NCBI GenBank assembly: GCA_965153355.1
Contig: OZ231126.1
Location: 79,484,001 to 79,548,000, forward strand
Source of the DNA: Flaccisagitta enflata
Lineage: Eukaryota; Chaetognatha; Sagittoidea; Aphragmophora
Direction: 5' to 3'
DNA length: 64,000 bases
Of the stretch, positions 1-9,754 are shown piece after piece. Position 1 is the stretch's first letter. Each line of letters begins with the position of its first letter. The notes below the pieces were generated by a model. The model did no database searches. It had not been told where the DNA came from and was given only the letters and a program-made list of their open reading frames with translations. Both the position numbers and the translations under genes were made by a program.

Positions 1-1260
1 GAGGTCTAACTCTTTGTTTTAAAATATTGCAATCATTGTCTGTGTGATCCCCTGTTCTAATGCGATTTAAAATTTCTGCATAAAAGCGATCCTCGCCTTG
101 ACGATGATTTTTTGTAAGGAGGATCACATTGAACTTTTTCCACAGTGGATCAAGCAGATGGGGCAGATGGTATGCCTCACAAAGAGGTTCCTCAAATACA
201 AATCTACCCATTACTGGTCTAAGTTGTAGAGCATCTCCAAGTAAAAGAACTGAACATCCTCCAAAGACATTATCAGCGTCTTGCTTCAGCTCTCTTAACC
301 GAAGATCTAATTGGTAGAGCATATCTGCTTTTATCATACTAAATTCATCAACCATGACCAATTTCAAATTCTTAAGAAATTCCCGCTTTTGATCTCTTGT
401 CTTATCTCCTAATGATAAAAATTCATTGCCAAAATTGAAATTAAAAGCTGAATGGAGAGTCATCCCATCTATATTAGCAGCTGCAGTTCCGGTGAATGCA
501 GTGAGCAAGATATAAGGTTTATCGGGGTCATCTCCTGATTGTCTCAATATTTTCTCAAACCACTGCGCCATTGTTCTTATCAAAAGGCTTTTTCCAGAGC
601 CTGCCCCACCTTGGACAATCAGCAATGGTGGTTTGACTTGTGCTTGAGTCTTGCGCGAAGCTTTTATCTGGCAGGCAAAATTTAGGACTTTATTGAAAAC
701 TATCTGCTGATCAGGATCCAGCTTTTGTGTCTGTCTATGAAGATTTTCCTCTGAATCAATAATGACAGTTTTGAAAAGGCCTGTGCTAGATGTCTCTTTC
801 TCTGTTTCAAGATTATCAGGATCAATCCAAGCAAAATCAGGGTGATCTATTAACCCTTCAGCCTCGCATTCACTCCTGTCTTGCTCATTTTGGGGATCCA
901 ATTCATCACCTATGATATTTTGCTCTTTTGCTTGCTCTAGGCCCTCTTCTACTGACTCTACAAAAGGAAGTATTCTCTGCTTTACACTTGAGACTGCTGA
1001 ATTCAGGAAGGTTTCTTTGCAGATTTCAAAGTTTTCTTTTTCTTCTTGAAGGTCAAAATTTTGCTGCTTGGAAAAAAGTCCATGTGGATGATACAACTGC
1101 AGCTCTGAGTAATGATATTCATGTGGATTTTTTTCCTTATTAAACTTATGATATCTTAAAACCTGTGGTGAGCGTCTTTTCAAATAAGGTAATTCTCCAG
1201 GTTTCAAATCACAAATTCTTATAAATTGTGGTAATTCAATGGCTGTCTCTTCATCCTCAT
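1..1260 (-). CDS. Helitron helicase half (Pif1-like), partial
   Basis: SF1B DNA helicase that unwinds DNA during rolling-circle transposition. Reading from 1258 leftwards, the frame is open to the window edge, about 419 codons. It begins with an acidic stretch and the linker usual before Helitron helicases (LPQFIRI, then LKRRSPQVLRYH and ELQLYHPHG). The Walker A motif GGAGSGKS lies near 590-611. It is followed by TAFTGTAAANIDGMTLHSAF (about 440-500), Walker B with VDEFSM near 337-355, FGGCSVLLLGDALQLRPV near 210-260, and LTKNHRQGED near 100-130. The order and spacing are those of Pif1/Helitron helicases. The C-terminal helicase motifs lie beyond the edge. An in-frame TAG contributed by the MITE sits just upstream, so this half can no longer be translated as a fusion with the Rep half. 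Confidence 0.88.
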
Positions 1261-1261
1261 A

Positions 1262-1813
1262 CTATCTAGGAAATAAGTTTAGCAGCAGCTTTAAAAAGAT
1301 ATATCTTAACTTCTCATTAAGATAAATAGACAAAATTTATGAGCATTCTAATCTTCTTCGAAAAATCTAGAATCTGAGTGCAATCTCGTCTCTGTGCTTC
1401 AAACCATTTAAAAATGGCATCAGTTTGAAGTTGATCATGGACTTTCAAAAATGGCGATTTCTTTTTTTCTTTTACCCTTATATCTTTGAAATACTCTCTA
1501 ATTTTACAAAAAAATGATAGAAACATGCAGATTGCACCTCTGGTTAGCTCTTGAGCTCTAGTTTTATGAACTCATGGATTTTTTGTCAGATTTGTAAAAA
1601 AAAGTAGCTCAATTTTGCAACGAAAATGATCAAAATCTACTACTTTTACCACAAGCAGTTGCAATAAACAAATTAAGCTGGCGGTCCCAAAATAGGATTG
1701 TTCTAGTTAGTATAAATACAAAAATAACAAAAAACAATCAAGGACATGTGTCTTGAGCCTTTAAGAAGGAAAATCATCAACCTAAAGTGCTGCTAAACTT
1801 TTTTCCTAGATAG
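1262..1813. mobile_element. TA-flanked MITE inside the Helitron ORF
   Basis: A 552-bp insertion with terminal inverted repeats of about 27-33 bp. The left end reads CTATCTAGGAAATAAGTTTA; the reverse complement of the right end reads CTATCTAGGAAAAAAGTTTA. It is bounded by TA at 1260-1261 and 1814-1815, the target duplication of Tc1/mariner-type elements. Removing the element and one TA joins the Helitron frame as ...TPNY-EDEE..., exactly in phase, which supports the boundaries. The only internal reading frame of any length (69 codons, minus strand) resembles nothing I know, so the element is presumably non-autonomous. Confidence 0.9.
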
Positions 1814-4800
1814 TAATTTGGGGTGATGATATGGTGACCCAGTACTTCTTCTCCCTCACTGTCATCTTCCTTCATAATTATGCATTGTTTGAAATCATAC
1901 TTTTTGTCAACTGAACCTGATGCCTGATAGCATTTTACAAACTGAGCATAACTTAGCATTTGTAAGTATGGTTGACTGATGCAATCTCTTCTTAAGTACT
2001 TATCATACAGAGAAGGTTTTTCTTGATACTTGCCGGTTCTTCCCTGCACCTGAATCACTTTTTCACAGTACTTTGTATCTCTTTCATCTAACTTTTCTAA
2101 AAACCTGCTTGGAGAGAAGCCAGTCTGTGCAAAGACACAGGTTGTGCTTGAATATTTCATGTTCATGCTGGGTAAGATCCTGTAATAGGCCTCACTTTCT
2201 CCCATATGCCTATGTGTTAGAAACACTGACACCATCTTCTGTAATTGAGTTTTCAGATTGTCATTTCTTGACTCTTTCAAAGCTTCTTGCAGCATTTGCA
2301 TTGTCCCTGTGTCATCTTTGCAGTAATAGTCGCTGATATAGGTTATTACTGCAAAATAGTCAAGGCACAACTGCAAATCCATGTTTCCATTCCATGCACA
2401 TATCCATTCCGGGTTGTAGGTATTGACCATAGTCTCCATTACATCCCTCTTATAGTGAATGCTATAACCTTTCTTATTGACTGAAAGAGCATCAAGATAT
2501 TCATTCAAGAGGGAGGAAGCATTAACATCAATTTTTTCTTTGTCAACAAACTCAAGCATTTTTTCAGTTCGTTCCTGCATGAGGTCCTTCATTTCTTCAT
2601 CATGATTACTTAGACGCAATTGCTCAGCCTTTAGCTCTTCTTTTCTGCAGCAGCCATTCTCATCCTTAAACTTATCAAGATATCCCTGCAAGTCAGTTTG
2701 AATAATATCATATGGTACATCTTTATTATGCTCCATCTCAAGAATCAATTGCTGTAACCTCCATTTCAAATTTCTCTCCTCAAAAATCTGTTGCACCTCT
2801 GCTTGCTTGTAAGTGGTTATGTCTTTCATGATGTTTTCATCTTCCAATACTTCCTTTACTCCCTCAAGAAACTTTGTGTATCGCCTCATTTTCAGCTTTC
2901 GCTCATTTTCATCGGGATAAACAATATTTGATGGAGCACTTATGACTGTTTTGAAAACTGGAAATTTTGGAAATTGAAACCTGCACTTGGTGTTGTACTT
3001 TTGGCAAGCCTTCTTGGTGTGATTATGAATGTTGACATCTTTTACAATAGATGCTGTTGAGGGATCATGTAATGAGACAGAGATGAACTGATCTGCAAAT
3101 TTTACAAGGGAATCATTGTGGCATATGGAAAGTTTTTCTCCTGATTTTATGCGATTTAAAGCTTCTTGGATCCTTTTCACATCTTCACTAGGTAAATTTT
3201 TGAACCTTTTCCAATCTGGCCATAATGTCCCATGTGCATGAGGGGCCCCACGAAACTGGAATTCAATTCTGTAATTGTAATGACTGAGTGGTAATGTTGA
3301 TCCATTGGATAAGACTATATGCTTAAGGAACATCTTGAGCCTATGTTGAAAGTTGAGAGTAGCATTGAGGAGATTTGTCTTAATCAATTCATGTTTACTG
3401 GGATAAGCCTTGAGAAATTCATCCAATGGTTGATCATCAATGAAAAACTCTTCTTGACCATCAATACTTGTAAAAGTAACCTTATGTCCTTCCAACAGAG
3501 ATGTAAAATTTTCACTCCATCTCATGTCAGCACATGAGAGGGTAAAGAAAAATGTGAAGGGTCCCAGATTTTCTAATTTTGCATACAATTCTTGCCTTGC
3601 TTTTTTCCAGTATCGTGGGGTATTTTTTATATTATCTAATACCATGTATGGATCTTCTAATGTGTAGATAGATGATCCATCAGGATTGACCTTTTCTAAA
3701 CCTTTTTGAAATGAGAGATTTATGTTTCTTTGCATTTGTTTCATTTCAGTGTGAGCTGCTGCTGCAAAAACATATGGTGGACAGCCTGAAAATCTTTCCT
3801 CTATATTCAAGATCCTTTGCCCCCAGTAGTCCTGATCACTTAATTTTGTTTTTCTGTCCTGATCTAAACCATTTTTACCATCAGGGAAAAAACAAGGAAA
3901 CGACTTTACTTCAAAATTCTTCTCTGTTAATAAACTTTTGGGTATTTTACCCTGGCCAGGTGCTACCTTTGTAGGTTCAGTGGTGTTTTCTTCTATGGTT
4001 ATTTCAGGATGATTATGTCCAAAGCAGGTGGACCTATTATAATTGAATTGGCTTTTCCCTATGGCATCTTTTTCTCTATATTCCTGTTCCTCATCCTCTT
4101 TATCTTGCTCAGTATCACACATTAGATCTGTATCCTTTTCATCTGATTTGTCTAATTGTTTTTGTGAATCTATTTCTACAGTAGATAAATCTATTTCTTG
4201 TGAAGCTGTGTTGACATCCTCAGTACAGGCATCATCATTTGGAAATAATACTTTAAAACCATCTGGATCAGATTGATAACACCTTTTTTTGAAATCTTTA
4301 TCCTCTAATATGTTTTCATAATGTGGATTTTTCATACTTATGAATACTCTTAAGGCTTGATGAACTTTCTTTATATCGATTAGCTGTTGTTTATGAACAC
4401 CTGGATAACCCAATCTTCTTTTCAATTGGACAACTGCTAAACTAGCATCCTGGGGTGTCCTTGGTAAGGTTGTTAAGGTCTCAATAACATCTGAGTGCTC
4501 AATGGGGACACTTACTGTTTTATCTTTCATAGCATTCATTCTGCTTTTTGGTAACAACACAATTTTTTGGAAGATTATGTTCAGAGCAATTAGCTGTTGT
4601 TCAAGTTCACTGAGTTTTAATTGAGGATATTCAGCAAAATCAATAAGTTGAAGATTATTTTGGTTTGACATTGGTGCCATCTTATTAGCTTCCAGATACT
4701 TTCTGCAAGTATGACAGACATGATTACTTTCAAGCTTGTATGAGTCCACCCCAAGGGGGACTGGAGGGTAAAAACATCTTTTAGGAATTGGGCCAACAAA

Positions 4801-7065
4801 CTTTGAAACTATTTCTGGATATTGCTGCTCTATTGACTCTTTCCAATCATCTGCAAGCTCTATTACTTGGGTTCCATGAAGCCTGCGATGACAGCAAATA
4901 CAAAAAAAGATTCTTCCATTACGAATGGAATCAAGAAATGCTTTTCTTCTTTTGAATGGAGTATCACATTTGTGCAGACGATATTGTTGCTTTCTTATCT
5001 TCTCCTTTAGCCTATATCGAATAGGATCTTCTTCCTTTTCTTGCATTCTCCTTGTTTGTCTTCCCTCTGCTTCCTTTTCAGCATAACCCTCTGGATCTTC
5101 TTCCTGTTCTCGCATTCTCCTTGTTTGTCTTCCCTCTGCTTCCTTTTCAGCATAACCCTCTGGATTTTCTTCCTGTTCTCGCATTCTCCTTGATTGTCTT
5201 CCCTCTGCTTCCCTTTCTGCATAACCCTCTGGATCTTCTGCTTTTTCATGCATTCTTTCTTTTCGCTTTTCTGTTGCTCTTTTTTCTGCGTAACCCTCTG
5301 GATCTTCTTCTTTTTCATGCATTCTTTCTTGTCGCTTTTCTGTTGCTCTTTTTTCAGCATAAATATTTGGATCTTCTTCCTGTTCTTGCATTCTCCTTGT
5401 TTGTCTTCCCTCTGCTTCCTTTTCAGCATAACCCTCTGGATCTTCTTCCTGTTCTCGCATTCTCCTTGTTTGTCTTCCCTCTGCTTCCTTTTCAGCATAA
5501 CCCTCTGGATCTTCTGCTTTTTCATGCATTCTTTCTTTTCGCTTTTCTGTTGCTCTTTTTTCTGCGTAACCCTCTGGATCTTCTTCTTTTTCATGCATTC
5601 TTTCTTTTCGCTTTTCTGTCGCTCTTTTTTCTGCATAACCCTCTGGATCTTCTTCTTTTTCATGCATTCTTTCTTTTCGCTTTTCTGTTGCTCTTTTTTC
5701 AGCATAGATTTCTGGATCTTCTTCCTGTTCTTGCATTCTCCTTGTTTGCCTTCCTTTCGCCTCTTTTTCTGCATAATCTTCTCGATTTTCTTTACTACCT
5801 GCATTTTTTCTCTTGCGGTATTCTCTCATCCTTTCCTTGCTTTTTTCTCTCTTTCTGTCTTCCATTTCCTTCTCTCTTTTGTCCTCATCATATCCTTCTC
5901 TACATGAATCTTTTTGTCTTAGGTGTTGATTGAGGATTGTAAAACTTTTTTTACATACTTTGCATATGGTTTTCTTCTTTATGGCCTCAGCAGGAATACC
6001 AAAAAATGGTTTTCCATCCTCTACCTTGCTTTCTTGTTTGTTCTGCATTGGTTCACTCTGAGGTAGTTTACTAACCATTTGAGCAAATGATGGAGACTTT
6101 GAGGCATTTGGAAGTTTATTGGGAGCAACAGAACCTTGGCTCACTTCTTGCATACTTTCTGAGTCTTTCTTTTTCCATAGCAGGCAATAGCATTGTTCAA
6201 ATGGAGTATCAACAGGTATTTTCACATTCACTGGCTTGTCATCCTCACATATGTACCACTCAGACTGAACTCTAAGATATGCCCGATTGTGGCCTGCATC
6301 TGCAGTACCCATGTGAGTGACTATTCCAATTATCTGATAACATTGTTGATCAACAATGATCTCTGTTTGAACCTCAATAGGGATGCAGTTCTTTTCTGTT
6401 TTTCCTTGTGAATACCTCATTCTTAGGATTTGCATAAAGAGATAAGGAGGATGATTTAAGAAATTTGTCTTTTCAATGGAGGGCATCAAAGGGGTATTTG
6501 GGTTGTTATCCAAGCAGTTATTGCATCTCCTTCCATCATGTTGGTTCACAGGAGAAAATGATCCGCTAACCAGTGCCTGCAGTGATAACCTACTCTGTGA
6601 ATTGGGCAAAGCTATTTTTAAAATTCTATCAGATCCAGGAATTTCCCTTGGAAATTGTTTGCAAATTGGGCATGATGAAGCTTTTCCATTGATCTTGAAT
6701 CTGTATTGTGTAGATGTATCAAAATGGAATAGTTCATTTGGGAAGATGTCCAACAAATAATTAAGAATCTCAACAGTATCATACTGTTCTCCTGAGTCAA
6801 GAGGTCTTCCAACTTGAGTTGCCAATAGTTGCCTAAACAATGAAGCACTGACAGGAATGTTCCGTCCACATTGAGAGAATATACTGCTTAAGACACTAAG
6901 AAGAGCCGACTCATTCTGCATACTGGCTATTAGTGAAGTAAATTCAGGAATATGCCGTAATAGCTGAATGTTGCTATTCAATGAGCACATATTTCTATTG
7001 TCCCTGTCTCTGCTATTTTTCAAGAGCAGACTTTGAAGAGACTGAGAAGCCATAGCTCTAGACAT
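1777..7065 (-). CDS. Helitron Rep protein with N-terminal USP-like deubiquitinase domain
   Basis: A 1762-codon frame. Residues 20-300 carry the USP peptidase signature in order: a Cys box NMCSLNSNIQLL (Cys27), GEQYDTVEILNYLLD (92-106), zinc-type pairs C132xxC135 and C181xxC184, PPYLFMQILRM (206-216), then a His box with H251, G258-H259, W270, D275-D276 and a closing CYCLLWKKK. Residues 366-392 form a C2HC-like finger. Residues 425-675 are 23-residue tandem repeats. Cysteine pairs and a DUF6570-like segment follow (about 710-900). The Rep domain contains FFFTLSCADMRW, the HUH motif GAPHAHGTLW near residue 1275 and the two-tyrosine motif YISDY near 1575. The frame ends prematurely inside the MITE; the last ten or so residues come from it. 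A USP domain on a Helitron is unusual: Helentrons are known to carry an OTU protease instead. The Rep assignment is firm; the USP assignment rests on motif order alone. Confidence 0.9.
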   Translation of the reverse strand: MSRAMASQSLQSLLLKNSRDRDNRNMCSLNSNIQLLRHIPEFTSLIASMQNESALLSVLSSIFSQCGRNIPVSASLFRQLLATQVGRPLDSGEQYDTVEILNYLLDIFPNELFHFDTSTQYRFKINGKASSCPICKQFPREIPGSDRILKIALPNSQSRLSLQALVSGSFSPVNQHDGRRCNNCLDNNPNTPLMPSIEKTNFLNHPPYLFMQILRMRYSQGKTEKNCIPIEVQTEIIVDQQCYQIIGIVTHMGTADAGHNRAYLRVQSEWYICEDDKPVNVKIPVDTPFEQCYCLLWKKKDSESMQEVSQGSVAPNKLPNASKSPSFAQMVSKLPQSEPMQNKQESKVEDGKPFFGIPAEAIKKKTICKVCKKSFTILNQHLRQKDSCREGYDEDKREKEMEDRKREKSKERMREYRKRKNAGSKENREDYAEKEAKGRQTRRMQEQEEDPEIYAEKRATEKRKERMHEKEEDPEGYAEKRATEKRKERMHEKEEDPEGYAEKRATEKRKERMHEKAEDPEGYAEKEAEGRQTRRMREQEEDPEGYAEKEAEGRQTRRMQEQEEDPNIYAEKRATEKRQERMHEKEEDPEGYAEKRATEKRKERMHEKAEDPEGYAEREAEGRQSRRMREQEENPEGYAEKEAEGRQTRRMREQEEDPEGYAEKEAEGRQTRRMQEKEEDPIRYRLKEKIRKQQYRLHKCDTPFKRRKAFLDSIRNGRIFFCICCHRRLHGTQVIELADDWKESIEQQYPEIVSKFVGPIPKRCFYPPVPLGVDSYKLESNHVCHTCRKYLEANKMAPMSNQNNLQLIDFAEYPQLKLSELEQQLIALNIIFQKIVLLPKSRMNAMKDKTVSVPIEHSDVIETLTTLPRTPQDASLAVVQLKRRLGYPGVHKQQLIDIKKVHQALRVFISMKNPHYENILEDKDFKKRCYQSDPDGFKVLFPNDDACTEDVNTASQEIDLSTVEIDSQKQLDKSDEKDTDLMCDTEQDKEDEEQEYREKDAIGKSQFNYNRSTCFGHNHPEITIEENTTEPTKVAPGQGKIPKSLLTEKNFEVKSFPCFFPDGKNGLDQDRKTKLSDQDYWGQRILNIEERFSGCPPYVFAAAAHTEMKQMQRNINLSFQKGLEKVNPDGSSIYTLEDPYMVLDNIKNTPRYWKKARQELYAKLENLGPFTFFFTLSCADMRWSENFTSLLEGHKVTFTSIDGQEEFFIDDQPLDEFLKAYPSKHELIKTNLLNATLNFQHRLKMFLKHIVLSNGSTLPLSHYNYRIEFQFRGAPHAHGTLWPDWKRFKNLPSEDVKRIQEALNRIKSGEKLSICHNDSLVKFADQFISVSLHDPSTASIVKDVNIHNHTKKACQKYNTKCRFQFPKFPVFKTVISAPSNIVYPDENERKLKMRRYTKFLEGVKEVLEDENIMKDITTYKQAEVQQIFEERNLKWRLQQLILEMEHNKDVPYDIIQTDLQGYLDKFKDENGCCRKEELKAEQLRLSNHDEEMKDLMQERTEKMLEFVDKEKIDVNASSLLNEYLDALSVNKKGYSIHYKRDVMETMVNTYNPEWICAWNGNMDLQLCLDYFAVITYISDYYCKDDTGTMQMLQEALKESRNDNLKTQLQKMVSVFLTHRHMGESEAYYRILPSMNMKYSSTTCVFAQTGFSPSRFLEKLDERDTKYCEKVIQVQGRTGKYQEKPSLYDKYLRRDCISQPYLQMLSYAQFVKCYQASGSVDKKYDFKQCIIMKEDDSEGEEVLGHHIITPNYYLGKKFSSTLG
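5040..5790 (-). repeat. 69-bp coding minisatellite in the Rep ORF
   Basis: Eleven in-frame units of 23 codons with the core RM-x-E-x-E-E-DPEGYAEK. Units come in two types that differ in their last nine residues: type A ends KRATEKRKE and type B ends KEAEGRQTR. The types occur in runs rather than at random. The encoded stretch is charged and probably helical. Near-identity of units at the DNA level suggests recent unequal exchange. Confidence 0.9.
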
Positions 7066-7099
7066 AAGCTAAGTGAATGTGATGAAACAATTATTGACG

Positions 7100-7100
7100 C

Positions 7101-7166
<66 letters not shown>

Positions 7167-7210
7167 CTATTGTTGTTGTTGGCCCTTAAAAGGGCCTTTT
7201 GGGTCGTTGT

Positions 7211-7275
<65 letters not shown>

Positions 7276-7640
7276 AGAGAGGGAGAGAGAGAGAGAGAGG
7301 GAGAGAGTCACACAGAGACAGAGAGAGAGATTTATTTTTTAATATGTGTATTTATTCTGAGATGTGCTCTCCAGAATTGCTTCACTAGAACTGATTTATG
7401 ATGAAAAATTTCCCCCTTTTATACCCCCTGGGGAGGAGGAAGAGGAAGAGGAAGAGTAGATCAAGGATGGACTTGCCCAAACTTGCCCACTGTATTTTCC
7501 TCTTCCTCCTCCTCCCTGGGGGTATAAAAGGGGGAAATTTTTCATCATAAATCAGTTCTGGTGAAGCAATCCTTGAGAGCACATCTCAGAATAAATTTAC
7601 AAATTGATAAGAAAATCTTTCTCTCTCTGTCTCTGTATGC

Positions 7641-7702
<62 letters not shown>
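7100..7702. repeat. Foldback with GA/CT outer arms
   Basis: Left unique arm 7351-7451 and right unique arm 7496-7595 are inverted copies about 100 bp long, separated by a loop of about 45 bp. Outside them lie a GA tract (7100-7331, including a short unique insert at 7165-7215) and a matching CT tract (7618-7702). The whole piece can fold into one long hairpin. Each arm carries TATAAAAGGGGGAAA pointing outwards, a TATA-box-like motif I would not call a promoter without transcript data. It lies immediately upstream of the Helitron start codon. Confidence 0.75.
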
Positions 7703-7706
<4 letters not shown>

Positions 7707-7764
7707 TTATGGACAAAATGTCGCAGCCAAGCAGTCACCTGCCATTTTTAGCATTGCAGCTTTT

Positions 7765-8060
7765 TAGTCGCTTGTTATGCCACTCCACACTCCGCTTTGT
7801 CCATCAGCTCGCCAGTCAGTTGGTTTTATTCTGTTACCTCACTGCTCCTGCCAAAATAGTTGAGTGACCTCAAATATGGACCCTTCCTACCCGCTAGGGA
7901 TGTGGAAGCGGTTGATTTTCATGCCGCTTCCACCACTTCCGCTTCCATTTTACAGTTCATTTACTAGTAGCTATCCCATCCTCCAAATTGGAAGCGGCCA
8001 ACCGCTCCCACATCCCTACTACCCGCACGCAACTGGAATAGCTCTGTATCCGGCCTTGTT
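7765..8060 (-). mobile_element. Degenerate HLE (Helitron-like non-autonomous element)
   Basis: The hairpin end at 7765 reads AGTCGCTTGTTATGCCACT, a decayed form of the family hairpin, followed by CCGCTTTGTCCATC and a GTCA/GTCG-like tract. The other end holds GCACGCAACT (8026-8035) and CGGCCTTGTT (8051-8060). The architecture matches better copies such as 35495-35690. A hAT-type MITE sits inside it. Confidence 0.6.
7895..8018. mobile_element. hAT-type MITE, 124 bp
   Basis: Terminal inverted repeats TAGGGATGTGGAAGCGGTTG (left) and TAGGGATGTGGGAGCGGTTG (right, reverse complement) are flanked by a perfect 8-bp target duplication, CTACCCGC, at 7887-7894 and 8019-8026. An 8-bp duplication and TAGGG-type ends suit the hAT superfamily. 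It is nested in an older HLE. Confidence 0.88.
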
Positions 8061-8638
8061 GTCATTGTAAAGATAGTGTTGATGACGAGTTGTGAGTCCT
8101 CTGTAGTCTTTAGAATGTTTCCATACTGTAACTCTATACCCCCGGATTTCTTTCCTTTCAATTTCCCATATAAACAATGGCATTTGCTCAATAATAATTA
8201 AATTGCATGCTTGAACTTGGAGGACTGATAAAAAACCAAAGAAGGAAGTTGTTTTCTTTAGAAGTCCTTCAGTACAGCTGCATTTTACTTTCTTCTTAAA
8301 CATTATAGAATTTAAAATTAAAAAGATTGACCTATTTTCAAATCAATAAAACATGCAAAGTAACATCCCTTTTTAGGCTCTCCCAGCAGCGCTCATTTTT
8401 ACATGAAAGGTAGAGACAAAGTTGAGAATTTGAGATTTGGTCAAGCAGTTGCTGATGCTATATTCGTAGAGGAATGGTGATATGACTGCTAGTATAAACT
8501 CTATTTCTTTGATGTTTTTTTTTTTTTAATTTTTGAAGCTTTTTTTCACAAAGTTTTTGTCCATTGGTTTATATCTTTATAATATATGATATAAATCACC
8601 CTATGGCCCTTTTTTCAATGAAAATAAATTTCAGTGCT

Positions 8639-8640
<2 letters not shown>
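8061..8640. other. No feature recognised
   Basis: AT-rich unique-looking sequence. The open frames here are short and resemble nothing known to me. Confidence 0.5.

Positions 8641-8703
<63 letters not shown>
8641..8703. repeat. (AG)n microsatellite
   Basis: About 31 perfect AG dinucleotides. Confidence 0.98.
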
Positions 8704-8705
<2 letters not shown>

Positions 8706-9171
8706 GAGTTCGGATATTTCCCCGATAACGCGCAGTTTCTGCTTTGATCGGTCACAATTCCATTTCCAAGGCTTCTTACCAGTAAGCGATTTTCGATGAA
8801 TAAGTATGAAAAAAAGTTATCGGAAACTAGGGTTTGGCCAAATCATATCGATTGCGCTACTTATTCTTTAATATTTCCGATCATAAATGGAAATGTTCAT
8901 CTTTATTTGTTAAATGGTGTGTTAGAACATGTTTAAAAGCCATCGACTTTCCTTCGTTTATCTGTTTAATACATGAATCCATTGGGTAACAAATATAATC
9001 GTTTGCCGCAATATGCAAATAAGGTTATTAACATTTCACACAAAGATGAGCGATTTTCTTCGTTTTTTCCATCGCGCCCATGAATGATAAATCAATTTAG
9101 GACGGACCAGTTGTCAATCCAGTATCACGATATTTGATATGCTATCAACAGCAACAACAACAACAATAACG
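8704..9171. other. No feature recognised
   Basis: Unique-looking sequence between two GA tracts, without a convincing reading frame or repeat. Confidence 0.5.
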
Positions 9172-9182
9172 AGAGAGTGAGA

Positions 9183-9224
<42 letters not shown>

Positions 9225-9500
9225 GTGATTACGACATTTGATGTTTGTTGACATGAATACGGGCGTGTTTCTAGTGTCGACCAAAAACGCGTTTCTTCCC
9301 TTCAAAGGCGTTTTCAGCGTGAACACATACTTAGGAATTTTAATTGTCCCATGAATGAGTGAGTGAGACGAGAAAGCAAACAAAGTCGATGATGATGATG
9401 ATGACGACATCGAAGACAAAGATGACAACGATGACGATGATGACGACGATAAGACGAAGAGAGAGAGAGGGAGAGAGATAGAGAGAGAGAGAGAAAGAAG
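9172..9500. repeat. GA-rich and GATGAC-rich simple sequence
   Basis: Contains a (GA)n tract at 9172-9222, a GATGAT/GACGAT stretch at 9388-9455 and a second GA tract at 9457-9500, with about 160 bp of ordinary sequence between. Confidence 0.85.
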
Positions 9501-9659
9501 ATAACAGAGACAATTATGAATACGACAATTATTGCGAGACTTTGGTGATGTAGGTTGAGTTTCTTATGTGAATATTTCTCTCAAAACTCGTTTGTCGATC
9601 ATTTGATTCAGTTTAGAATCTCACCGTGTCCAAAAAAGCCGAAAAACATGGTTTTTGCA

Positions 9660-9752
9660 CAGGCGTAACGGACCGACCGACCGACGGACGGACCGACCGA
9701 CGGACGGACGGACGGACAAACCCTCTTATAGAGATGCGAGGACGCATCTAAA
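9660..9752 (+). mobile_element. HLE 3' end (AGATGCG subfamily)
   Basis: A GACC/GACG tetranucleotide tract is followed by CTTATAGAG, then the hairpin AGATGCGAGGACGCATCT (9732-9749) and AAAA. This is the terminal structure seen complete at 16010-17613. I could not find the matching AACAAGGCC start upstream, so only this end is supported. Confidence 0.65.
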
Positions 9753-9754
9753 AA

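Larger units (their letters stand above)
1..7065 (-). mobile_element. Autonomous Helitron, truncated by the window's left edge
   Basis: A rolling-circle transposon read on the minus strand. The Rep half (1777-7065) comes first and the Pif1-type helicase half (1-1260) follows; together they form the Rep-helicase protein that defines Helitrons. Both halves are open, which suggests a fairly young element, but a 552-bp MITE separates them. The helicase end and the 3' terminus lie outside the window. The 5' terminus is not clear: upstream of the start codon there is only a GA-rich foldback. Confidence 0.9.

Noticed and set aside
5052-5933. Long plus-strand frames of about 240-290 codons opposite the Helitron Rep repeats
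   Set aside because: Leu/Phe-rich mirror of the charged minus-strand repeats; they follow from the 69-bp period, which is a multiple of three.
7250-7330. GA array considered as a CRISPR-like or regulatory array
   Set aside because: Simple sequence without spacers; the window is from a eukaryote.
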